A stretch of 64,000 nucleotides of DNA from Deinococcus psychrotolerans (lineage in GTDB: Bacteria > Deinococcota > Deinococci > Deinococcales > Deinococcaceae), in assembly GCF_003860465.1 (NCBI RefSeq), contig NZ_CP034183.1:124001-188000 (forward strand). Reading direction: 5' to 3'. Below the pieces are notes generated by a model. The model had not been told where the DNA came from. It ran no database searches and saw only the letters and a list, made by a program, of their open reading frames with translations. Both the position numbers and the translations under genes were made by a program. This document shows, piece by piece, positions 1 through 7,291 of this stretch. Position 1 is the first letter of the stretch. Each line of letters opens with the position of its first letter.

Positions 1-108
1 CAGCGGTTCTGAACTGTTGGGGTCGGGCTTGGTTTTATCGTGTTTCTTTTTGGGACGGCTGCGTTTGCTGACTTTCTGGCCGTCCAGGTACCCGAAGCGG
101 CCCGCCAT
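1..108 (-). CDS. Hypothetical protein, N-terminal 36 residues only (runs off the window)
   Basis: An open frame starts with ATG at 108 and stays open to the window edge for 36 codons. It lies 7 bp after the stop of the ParA gene, and a GAGG motif overlaps that stop codon, so it looks like the next gene of the same operon. The visible N-terminus starts MAGRFGYLDGQKV and then becomes very basic and lysine-rich, which suggests nucleic acid or acidic-partner binding. I do not recognise the family. The position after parA would suit a ParB, but nothing visible supports that. Confidence 0.5.
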   Translation of the reverse strand, partial: MAGRFGYLDGQKVSKRSRPKKKHDKTKPDPNSSEPL

Positions 109-115
109 CAGCGCC

Positions 116-727
116 TCACAGCAGTTCCCGCGACAAGGTCACGATGTCGGCCCAAGCCTGCGCGGCCCTGTCACCCTGCACGTCTCTACACAGCACCCCG
201 AGTTCGGCGGCCCGCACGTAAGCGGCGTATGAGCGCACCAAGGTGTTGCAGACGGTCACACCGCCTTCGCGCAGCTCCTCACGGGCTTCCAAGCCGGCCC
301 TGCCCACCGGCGGCACGCGGTTGATCACCACGCGGGTGCGGCGGCGGGTTTGGGGGTCTTGGTGCAAAAAAGTCATCAGCTCGGCGGTGGCGTCGAGTTC
401 CAGCATCGACACCCCGCTCGGCACCAAAATCAGATCGGCCCGCTCGCCCAGCGCCCGCAAATCTCTGCGTTTGGGGCGGCCCTCGGTGTCGATGACGATC
501 ACGTCGGCTTCTCTCAGTTTCTTGGGCTTGACCTCTTCAGGTTCCAGCACCGGAAACGGCAGGCCCATCCCGCGTCTGGCCCAGCGCACCGCGCTGCCGA
601 CCCGCCCGTCTTCGTCGATCAGCACGGCGCTCAAACCGCGTTCCTGAAAAGCGCCGGTCAGGTGGACGCTGAGGGTGCTTTTGCCCACCCCGCCTTTCTC
701 GGAGGTCACGGCGATCACTTGCGGCAT
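116..727 (-). CDS. ParA/MinD-family P-loop ATPase
   Basis: A 203-residue protein that opens with the deviant Walker A motif KGGVGKST (residues 11-18), followed by a DED segment near residue 38 and VIVIDTEGRP (Walker B-type) near residue 76. This is the signature of ParA/Soj-type ATPases, which dimerise on DNA with ATP and move plasmid, chromosome or protein cargo. It is shorter than chromosomal Soj (about 250 residues) and closer to the compact ParA used by plasmids or orphan cargo-positioning systems. An AGGTG ribosome site lies 8 nt before the ATG. No parB or parS-like repeats are visible downstream before the window ends, so its cargo is unknown. Confidence 0.85.
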   Translation of the reverse strand: MPQVIAVTSEKGGVGKSTLSVHLTGAFQERGLSAVLIDEDGRVGSAVRWARRGMGLPFPVLEPEEVKPKKLREADVIVIDTEGRPKRRDLRALGERADLILVPSGVSMLELDATAELMTFLHQDPQTRRRTRVVINRVPPVGRAGLEAREELREGGVTVCNTLVRSYAAYVRAAELGVLCRDVQGDRAAQAWADIVTLSRELL

Positions 728-769
728 TGGGTGTTCACCTGCTCGTCTTGCACGTTCTTCATGAAGCTC

Positions 770-775
770 AGCCTA
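770..775 (-). promoter_or_regulatory. Predicted -10 (TAGGCT) for the parA transcript
   Basis: TAGGCT is followed 7 nt later by an ATG at 762. That ATG opens a 15-codon frame (762 down to 715) which overlaps the parA start out of frame. The spacing matches the leaderless -10 layout seen across the window. Either transcription simply starts near 762 and gives parA a leader of about 35 nt, or the short frame is a translated upstream ORF. Confidence 0.45.
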
Positions 776-867
776 GCAGGGGAGGCAGGAGGGGATGTCA
801 GGCCTTGATCGGCCCTTAGAACGGGCGGCATTACAGGCTTGGTCTTCCCACTCCCCGGCCCCCTTCT

Positions 868-1956
868 TCAGTAGGCGAACTCCACCCGCGCTGTTTCTGC
901 GCCCTGCTCCAGCTTCAGCGCCCAGTTGCCGCTCATCCACAGCCGCGTCTGGCCACTGAGCTGATTGTCTTTGGTTTCCAGCGGTAGAGGCTGATCCGGC
1001 ATCGGGTGATCCAACATTTGTAGGGCGGCGCTGAGCTTGGGCAGAGCGGGCGTCAGCGTCAGCGCCGCGTCACCTGTTCCGCTGAGCACCAATTGCCCGC
1101 TGAGCGTTTGCTGGCCCAGCTTCACCGAAATCGGCACGGCCTGACGCTGAATAAGCGCGGTGCTCGGCGGCGGTGAAGTCGCCAGCGCCCCCGACAGGCC
1201 CAGTACGCTCAGCAGCAGCGCTGCTTCCAAGCAGAGTGGGAGCCATTTTGGGGCGCGAATGCTGAGTCTGGCGGCCACGGTCAGCCGCACCAACACCGCC
1301 GAAAGCAGCGCTAGTTCAATCAGGCCCAGCTTCAGCAGCAGCGTCACGCCCCAAGTGCTGCCCCACAGCGCAGGCCAGAGTGAGGCGAGTGGAATGTAGC
1401 CCAACACGGTGATGACGCCCGAAACGCTCAGCACGGCGAGGCACGACAAAGCCAGAGGTGTAAACCGGCGGGTGACGGCGGGGGAGAGCAAACGCCCCCG
1501 GAGCGCCCCCAGCGCAAACGCCAGCACGCCGCCCACCCAGATGGCTGCCGCTCCTGCGTGAAGCATATCCAGCAGCAGCCAGATGCCGCCGCGCTCGCCC
1601 GCGTGTCCAGCGTTGGAGGTGGCGTAGAGGACGATCAGGCCGCCCGCCCATTCCAGCCAGCGCCAATGTTGCAGGGCGGCGGCCAGCAGCACCGCTGCGC
1701 CGATGATTCGCACAAGGGCCGACTTGCCCGTGCGAGTGGAGGTCAGGAAGTCAGCCACGTCGCTGGGTGCGGTGAATCCCAGATCAACCAAAGTGCTGCC
1801 GACTTCCAGCCCTGCGCCGAGCACGATCAGGCCCGTGCCCAGCCCCAGCCACCACAGCGGCGCGTCCGAAAGCCGCCAGCGCCGCACCACCACGCCGCCG
1901 AGCAGCACGGCGAGGCCGCTGTAAGTCAGCAGCTTGGCGACTTCCAGCCAGCTCAC
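868..1956 (-). CDS. CopD-family copper resistance membrane protein
   Basis: A 362-residue polytopic membrane protein. About eight hydrophobic segments fill the first 265 residues, and a hydrophilic C-terminal domain of about 95 residues follows. Features such as SALVRIIGAAVLL, LDMLHAGAAAIWVGGVLAF and LALSCLAVLSVSGV are characteristic of the CopD/YcnJ membrane domain, including the conserved His in the HAGAAAIWVGG loop. CopD proteins work with CopC in copper import or handling across the membrane. It is the last gene of the operon, 8 bp after copC, which supports the call. The extra C-terminal domain is not typical of CopD and its function is unclear. Confidence 0.85.
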   Translation of the reverse strand: MSWLEVAKLLTYSGLAVLLGGVVVRRWRLSDAPLWWLGLGTGLIVLGAGLEVGSTLVDLGFTAPSDVADFLTSTRTGKSALVRIIGAAVLLAAALQHWRWLEWAGGLIVLYATSNAGHAGERGGIWLLLDMLHAGAAAIWVGGVLAFALGALRGRLLSPAVTRRFTPLALSCLAVLSVSGVITVLGYIPLASLWPALWGSTWGVTLLLKLGLIELALLSAVLVRLTVAARLSIRAPKWLPLCLEAALLLSVLGLSGALATSPPPSTALIQRQAVPISVKLGQQTLSGQLVLSGTGDAALTLTPALPKLSAALQMLDHPMPDQPLPLETKDNQLSGQTRLWMSGNWALKLEQGAETARVEFAY

Positions 1957-1964
1957 CTAGCGCC

Positions 1965-2378
1965 TCATTTGATGCTGAAGGTGGACTGCCCGCTGACCGG
2001 ATGTCCGTCGTCCGACAAAATGCGCCACATCACCACGTACTGGCCCGCTTTGAGATGACTTTGCAGCGGAATGCTCAGCTTGGCGGCCATGTTGGATGAA
2101 CTGGAATAGGCATCGGCGCGGGCCTCAGCGTCGTCTTTGAGATTGATCTTCGTTTTGGTAAAAGTCGCCGCGTCTGTTCCGGCGGGCAGGGCATAGACCT
2201 TAAAAGTGGAAAAGCGCAAGTTGATCGGCTCATTGAGAGTCAGGGCTACGGCGCTGGGCGCGGTCACGCTGCTGCCCTGTGCCGGAACCACCTTGGTGAC
2301 TTGGGTGTGGGCCAAGGCCGTGCCGATCAGCAAAGCAGCGGACAGGGGAAGCAGTTTGTTCAGGGGGGAATTTTTCAT
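1965..2378 (-). CDS. copC: CopC-type periplasmic copper-binding protein
   Basis: A 137-residue protein with a signal peptide ending ALA, so the mature form would begin with His (HTQVTKVVP). That N-terminal His is the first ligand of the CopC copper site. The C-terminal DDGHPVSGQSTF motif carries the other expected Asp and His ligands. The start at 2378 is preferred over the ATG at 2390 because GGAG lies 4 nt before it. It sits between a YcnI-like gene and copD, the usual companions. Expected role: binding and delivery of copper outside the cytoplasmic membrane. Confidence 0.9.
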   Translation of the reverse strand: MKNSPLNKLLPLSAALLIGTALAHTQVTKVVPAQGSSVTAPSAVALTLNEPINLRFSTFKVYALPAGTDAATFTKTKINLKDDAEARADAYSSSSNMAAKLSIPLQSHLKAGQYVVMWRILSDDGHPVSGQSTFSIK

Positions 2379-2486
2379 AGATCTCCTCAATCGGGAATGA
2401 GCCGTTGAACTCGGCCCTTTGATACCGAGGTGTGGGCGCTCAAAGCCGAGCAGCAGCGAGCGCTCACGCCTCAGCGGCTCAAGGCC

Positions 2487-2942
2487 TTACTTCACTGCTG
2501 TTTTGCTGGCGGGCAGTTGCGGATCGGTGCCGTCCCACGCCACGACGCTGCCGTCGGCGTATTTTTGGTAGATGCTCCAACTCAAGTCGCCTGCCGCCGC
2601 CGGATTGCGGGCCTGAAAGAAGAAGCGGGCGTACTCCATCGGCGCAATTTTGCCTTTCCAGGTGACTTCCGTGACGAGTCCAGCGTCATCGGTTTTGGTG
2701 GTGCGGACAAATCCCGGCGTCACTTGAAAGCGGGTGATGCTCACACCTTTGGGCACCACCAAACGGACTTCAGTGGTCGCCATGTCTTTTTCGACCGGCA
2801 CGTTCAGGCGGTAAGTCTCGCTCGCGCCCGCCATACTCTCGGCAGCGCCCGTTTCAGTGCGGACAACGGCGTGGGCAAGAGCGGGGGCGGCGCTCAGCAC
2901 GGCGGCAGCGATCAGGGCGGTCAGGGTGTTGGAACGGTTCAT
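2487..2942 (-). CDS. YcnI-like DUF1775 copper chaperone
   Basis: A 151-residue protein with a signal peptide cleaved after ALA, giving a mature N-terminal His ([10 protein letters not shown]). This matches the YcnI/DUF1775 family, where the mature N-terminal His takes part in copper binding. The [23 protein letters not shown] region is the typical core, and [15 protein letters not shown] is a conserved C-terminal block with a Trp. YcnI proteins are exported and often attached to the membrane, but here I see no C-terminal anchor. Its place next to copC and copD fits a copper acquisition or tolerance operon. Confidence 0.85.
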   Translation of the reverse strand: MNRSNTLTALIAAAVLSAAPALAHAVVRTETGAAESMAGASETYRLNVPVEKDMATTEVRLVVPKGVSITRFQVTPGFVRTTKTDDAGLVTEVTWKGKIAPMEYARFFFQARNPAAAGDLSWSIYQKYADGSVVAWDGTDPQLPASKTAVK

Positions 2943-2989
2943 GTCTACCTCTTGGGATTGAATGGGGGTTCAAAGTCTGAGAACTCACT

Positions 2990-3514
2990 TCATCCAAGAG
3001 GCGGAGCGCGTGCCCGTTTGGAGCCCAGCAGCGGGCGCGGCGCGGTGGGAATGGAGGCGAGTTGGTGGGCCGTTTGGACATACTCGGGGGCCGGAAGCTC
3101 AACCGGAGAGGCCGTCAGCGCGAAAGCCGCCGTGAAGCAAAATGGGCAGTGTCCGGCGTGGCCTTGTTGATTTGGAGTGTCCGGCGTAGGTGCGGGCGGC
3201 GCGTTGGCGTTGTGTGTTTTGGTTTGATGGTCGTGCGCCGTTGAGAGCTGAGCTGCTGTGGGCTTGGCTGCTGGGAGGTGGGATACACCCTGGCCCGCCT
3301 GCTCAGCCGGACTGTCCATCTGGGCCATTTCCGGCTCGGTCATCGGCTTTTCGGTCAGCGGCGCGGCTTGGTTGGCCGTCCCGCCCATCAGCATGCCTGA
3401 CATGTCCATCGACGCCGGCATGTCTTGTTGCCGGGTCATAAAAGCAAACGACGCCAGCAGCCACAGCAGCGCGGCGAGCGTACGCTGAAAGCGGTGAATG
3501 GCTGGGCGGCGCAT
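2990..3514 (-). CDS. DUF2946-like metal-handling protein, first gene of the copper operon
   Basis: About 174 residues with one N-terminal hydrophobic segment (LLWLLASFAFM). A Met-rich stretch follows (repeated M in MPASMDMSGMLMGG and MTEPEMAQMDS), then His residues, then HAGHCPFCFTAAFAL. The GHCPFC block resembles DUF2946 proteins, which lie next to copper genes in many bacteria. Met, His and Cys clusters of this kind are usual copper ligands. The ATG at 3514 is preferred to the upstream start at 3538 because a TAAGCT hexamer lies 8 nt before it. It leads the operon, so it may act as a periplasmic copper sensor or carrier; that role is inference. Confidence 0.65.
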   Translation of the reverse strand: MRRPAIHRFQRTLAALLWLLASFAFMTRQQDMPASMDMSGMLMGGTANQAAPLTEKPMTEPEMAQMDSPAEQAGQGVSHLPAAKPTAAQLSTAHDHQTKTHNANAPPAPTPDTPNQQGHAGHCPFCFTAAFALTASPVELPAPEYVQTAHQLASIPTAPRPLLGSKRARAPPLG

Positions 3515-3522
3515 GGACGCTG

Positions 3523-3528
3523 AGCTTA
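3523..3528 (-). promoter_or_regulatory. Predicted -10 (TAAGCT) of the copper operon
   Basis: TAAGCT stands 8 nt before the ATG at 3514. No clear CsoR or CopY operator palindrome is visible around it, so copper control is not evident from sequence. Confidence 0.4.
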
Positions 3529-3579
3529 GCGCAAGCAAACGAGGACAAAACAGCCGAAACTCCCGCCAAAATAAGCGGT

Positions 3580-3819
3580 ATGACCGAACCTTCCCAGCCA
3601 GAAACCCAACTCCAAACCCTGCTTGACTCTCCGCCGTACTGGATTGCCCACGCCATGCAGGAGCAGGGCAGCCGCTTTTTTCAGCACCTCGGCGCGGCTC
3701 TGGCCGCCGCCGACCTCGCTAACCGCCGCCTCATTTACCAAACTTGGCCCGCCGAATGTTGGGACTTTTACTTGCGCGGCCTGACCTTGCAGCGTGCCGA
3801 AGAAGGCGAAGAAGCGTAG
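3580..3819 (+). CDS. Small hypothetical protein
   Basis: A 79-residue soluble protein with no signal peptide or membrane segment. It contains the aromatic pattern PPYWIAHAMQEQG and ends LQRAEEGEEA. Codon use matches its neighbours (G or C at most third positions), which supports real coding. It is divergent from the copper operon and lies 46 bp before msrB, which has its own promoter. I do not recognise the family. Confidence 0.6.
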   Translation: MTEPSQPETQLQTLLDSPPYWIAHAMQEQGSRFFQHLGAALAAADLANRRLIYQTWPAECWDFYLRGLTLQRAEEGEEA

Positions 3820-3853
3820 AGGATTTTAGAAAGGCCTCCACATTTAGCCGCTC

Positions 3854-3859
3854 TAAACT
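3854..3859 (+). promoter_or_regulatory. Predicted -10 (TAAACT) for leaderless msrB
   Basis: TAAACT, then 6 nt (GAGGCC), then the msrB ATG. The same arrangement, nearly letter for letter (TAAACTGGGGCCATGAC), precedes the TerD gene at 31348. Confidence 0.55.
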
Positions 3860-3865
3860 GAGGCC

Positions 3866-4333
<468 letters not shown>

Positions 4334-4341
4334 ACTGCCGT

Positions 4342-5304
4342 ATGCATTGGCGGCCAAGCAGGCGAGTGGAGTGGTTGCTCCTCGCCTGCTTGTTGCTGCC
4401 CGGTGCCGCCCGACCTTCAAAACAAATGCTCAGCCCGCCGCCCAAGCCGCCGACTGCCGCCGCCCCACTCACCGAAGCGCTGACCTACCCAGTGGACGGC
4501 CTAATCATCAAGGGCTTTGTCTGCCGCCCCGATAAAAAACTGGGCAGGCCGCTGCTCAACTTGGTTCACGGTGGGCTGGACACGCCGGTTGACCTGACGC
4601 TGTGCCGCCGCCTTGCTCGGCTGGGCTATGTGGTGGCGGCCAGCGCCCTGCGCGGTCAGGGCGGGAGCCAAGGCAAAGTCGAAATCTGCGGCGGTGAGGT
4701 CAGTGACGTGCGTGCCCTGCGCAGTCTGGTGGAGGGGCGCTACAAGACCGACCGGGGGCGGGTGGGCTATTTGGGAATCAGTTTGGGCGGCTGCGTCGCC
4801 ATCAAAGCGGCTTCAAGCACAACAGGGGTGCGGGCGGTGGTCACGCTGCTCTCGCCTACCGATTTTGCCGAGCAGTTGAAGTTGCTCAGCTACCGCCCAG
4901 ACGTGGCCCAGCGCTGGGAAGCGCTGCTCGGCGGCTCGGCGGAGCAAGTCGGCCACGCTTATGAAGCCCGCCGACCCCTGGAAGCGCTTAAGCAACTCAG
5001 AGCGCCGCTCTTGACCGTGGCCGCAGACCGAGATCAGCTCATTCCGCTGCGGCAAAGCTGCTCGGTGCTGGACATTCGCCGCCAGATGGGACTCAAGGTG
5101 TCGGTGGTGCGCCAAACCAAAGACGGCGGCCCCGCCGACCTCACCGCGCAGGTGCGCCAACTCTGCACGGCCGAAGCCGCAGTCAGTCAGCTTCCCGCCC
5201 TCAAGGGCCAAGACGTACTGCTGATCTACGAAAACTTGGATCACCTCAGTACGCCCGCCATGTGGAAAGCGGCGGAAGCGTACTTGGCGGCCAACCTCGA
5301 TTAG
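4342..5304 (+). CDS. Exported alpha/beta hydrolase (dienelactone hydrolase/acyl-peptidase-like)
   Basis: A 320-residue protein with an N-terminal hydrophobic segment (WLLLACLLLPGAA), probably a signal peptide. The alpha/beta-hydrolase fold is shown by LVHGGLD (oxyanion region), the nucleophile elbow GISLGG with Ser at its centre, AADRDQLIP carrying the likely acid Asp, and ENLDHLST with the likely catalytic His. The substrate cannot be told; candidates are esters or short peptides. It follows msrB by 8 bp and is probably co-transcribed. Confidence 0.75.
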   Translation: MHWRPSRRVEWLLLACLLLPGAARPSKQMLSPPPKPPTAAAPLTEALTYPVDGLIIKGFVCRPDKKLGRPLLNLVHGGLDTPVDLTLCRRLARLGYVVAASALRGQGGSQGKVEICGGEVSDVRALRSLVEGRYKTDRGRVGYLGISLGGCVAIKAASSTTGVRAVVTLLSPTDFAEQLKLLSYRPDVAQRWEALLGGSAEQVGHAYEARRPLEALKQLRAPLLTVAADRDQLIPLRQSCSVLDIRRQMGLKVSVVRQTKDGGPADLTAQVRQLCTAEAAVSQLPALKGQDVLLIYENLDHLSTPAMWKAAEAYLAANLD

Positions 5305-5319
5305 CCCGCTCTTCTTCGG

Positions 5320-6261
5320 CTAAAAGCGCTGCTCCTCGATTTGTACGGCGGCGACTTCGGGGCTGAGTTGCTTGGCGTCGGGCTGCTTGGTGTTGGGTTG
5401 TTGAGCGCCGGACTGCTGAACGCCGGATGATGGGGTATCGGACTGCCCCCCCTTACTCAGTTCAACCGCGCTGGGCCGCTGCGACTTGCTGACAGTACCT
5501 TCGCCGATCTGGTAACTCGCCAGACCCGCCGTGTCCGGCAGCAAATGGGCGTTGGCGGCCTGCGCGAAGGCCTGCGACACGGCGCGGTACTGCGACATGA
5601 ACTGGGCGTACTCGGTATGGGCCGAGCTGAGACGGCCACTCAAGTCGGCGTGGCGGGCGCTGAATTCGCGCTCCAGCGCTGCCGAGCGCTCGCGGGCGCG
5701 GTTTTCCAGCTCGTGCTCTTGGGCTTGGTACAGCGATTCGAGTTGAGCGCGGCGCACGCTGAAGGTGCTTTCGAGTTCGCGCAGGCGGCTTTCGTGACGC
5801 TCCAAGGCTTCTTGCTCGCGGTTTTTGGCGACTTCCAGCAGCAGAGCCGAGCGGTGTTCGGCCTTCTGAACCGTCAGCATGGCTTCTTGGCGCGACTGCT
5901 CCTTGAGTTCGTGGCCGATGCGTTCAGCGGCCACCACCGTGCGGCGCAGTTCGTCTTCGGCCGCTTTGTAATCGTGAATCTGGCGCTGCAGTTCGCTCAG
6001 GCGCTGTTCGAGGGCGGCCCGCTCGCGCAAATCGGCTTCCAGCGACTGCGCCACTTCCGAGAGGTAAGCCTGCACGTCGGCTTTGCGGTAGCCGCGCCAT
6101 CCCGAGCTGAATTCTTGGTGCTGCACGTCCAGCGGCATAATTTGGCCGCGCCGACTCGAACTCGGTGACGGCAAAAGCTGGGGTTCTGCGGCTCCTGCCA
6201 GAATGGTTTTGATGGGCTGGCCCGCCTCTGGGTCGCCTCCACCTTTGAAAAAATCGCTCAC
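5320..6261 (-). CDS. divIVA: DivIVA-domain coiled-coil protein
   Basis: About 313 residues. The DivIVA N-terminal motif is at residues 43-70 ([25 protein letters not shown]), followed by a long coiled coil to about residue 210 and a Ser/Gln-rich disordered tail. DivIVA marks curved membranes at poles and septa and guides division or chromosome segregation. The annotated GTG start overlaps the yggS stop by 4 bp. The first 41 residues lack similarity to DivIVA, so the ATG at 6138 is a possible alternative start. Coupling with yggS matches the yggS-divIVA neighbourhood common in Gram-positive bacteria. Confidence 0.85.
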   Translation of the reverse strand: MSDFFKGGGDPEAGQPIKTILAGAAEPQLLPSPSSSRRGQIMPLDVQHQEFSSGWRGYRKADVQAYLSEVAQSLEADLRERAALEQRLSELQRQIHDYKAAEDELRRTVVAAERIGHELKEQSRQEAMLTVQKAEHRSALLLEVAKNREQEALERHESRLRELESTFSVRRAQLESLYQAQEHELENRARERSAALEREFSARHADLSGRLSSAHTEYAQFMSQYRAVSQAFAQAANAHLLPDTAGLASYQIGEGTVSKSQRPSAVELSKGGQSDTPSSGVQQSGAQQPNTKQPDAKQLSPEVAAVQIEEQRF

Positions 6262-6926
6262 AAAAACAGCCGCCTTCCGATTCGCAGCAGCGTCGCGCCT
6301 TCCGGGATGGCCTGCAAAAAGTCGTCACTCATGCCCATGCTCAGTTCGCTGAGTCCCAAATCGGCGGCGTGCCTCGCGGTCTCAGCGAACACCCGCTGGG
6401 CCGCTGCGAGGTCGCCGTAAGGAGCCATCACCATCAGGCCGCGCACTTCTAAACCCGTCTGCACCGCTGCATGGTACAGCGCTTTGAGATGCTCGGGAGC
6501 GACGCCGTGCTTTTGCGCTTCGCCGTTGTGCAGTTGCAGCAGCACGGCGGGCGCGTGGCCCCACTTGTGGGCGGCCTCGGCAATCGCCTCAGCTTGCCAC
6601 GCTTCTTCCAGGGTATGCACCAAGCTGACTGGCTCAAGGTACTTGATTTTGTTGCGCTGCAAAGGCCCGATAAAGTGCCACTCCAGCGGCCCGAAGCGCT
6701 CTTGCCAGCCGAGTTCTTCAGCCTGGCGCACCTTGTCGCGCAGGTCTTGGCCCCGGTTCTCGGCCAGCATGATCGGCGCGGGCAAGGCTCGGCCAGTCAG
6801 AATCTTTTCCTCGATGCTCTCCAGACTCTGCCCTTTGCTGACCACCACCAAGCGGGCGCTCTCAGGGGCCCGGCCCGCTTGCTGCGCCGCGCTGCGAATT
6901 TCGGATAAGACTTGGTTCAGGCTCAT
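6258..6926 (-). CDS. YggS-family pyridoxal phosphate-binding protein
   Basis: A 222-residue PLP homeostasis protein of the PLPBP/YggS/ProY family, which folds like the N-terminal barrel of alanine racemase but lacks racemase activity. Visible blocks: LVVVSKGQS with the PLP Lys, [25 protein letters not shown], and [10 protein letters not shown], followed by LSMGMSDDF and [12 protein letters not shown]. These are the family signatures. It is translationally coupled to divIVA downstream (4-bp overlap). Loss of such proteins disturbs vitamin B6 and amino acid pools. Confidence 0.93.
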   Translation of the reverse strand: MSLNQVLSEIRSAAQQAGRAPESARLVVVSKGQSLESIEEKILTGRALPAPIMLAENRGQDLRDKVRQAEELGWQERFGPLEWHFIGPLQRNKIKYLEPVSLVHTLEEAWQAEAIAEAAHKWGHAPAVLLQLHNGEAQKHGVAPEHLKALYHAAVQTGLEVRGLMVMAPYGDLAAAQRVFAETARHAADLGLSELSMGMSDDFLQAIPEGATLLRIGRRLFL

Positions 6927-7291
6927 TTGTAGATTAGTCTATGGGAAGCGCCGCAGTACCGTAAAAAATGTATGGTGGATTGCCTTGAGAACCTGTTCAC
7001 TTTCTGCTCGAAGAGTGGGAGAAAACGGGCCTGCCACCCTCAGCCCAACTTCAACCCGCGCCTTCCAGCACGGCACCCAGCGTTTCACCCGCAACCAATT
7101 CAAGCATTCTTCACCTTTCTCAGGGCCATTGCAGACAATGTGTCAAAGAAGAAGGTGTCACGCCGGTAGCGTTTGGCCCGGCAGCGTTTACCTCTACAGT
7201 GCTGACGTAGACCGTGCTTGCCCAGAAAGTGTTCGTTCAGCAGTTGCCCACCCAGAAAGTACTTGACCCACCTGTCCCTTGAGGAGAATTG
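6927..7291 (+). other. 365-bp intergenic region before bamA
   Basis: This region separates yggS (minus) from the Omp85 gene (plus) and holds no convincing gene. A possible promoter is TTGGCC (7173-7178), a 16-bp spacer and TACAGT (7195-7200), which would give a leader of about 85 nt. The sequence CCCAGAAAGT occurs twice (near 7222 and 7251) inside that leader. A strong ribosome site GAGGAG lies at 7281-7286. Confidence 0.35.
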
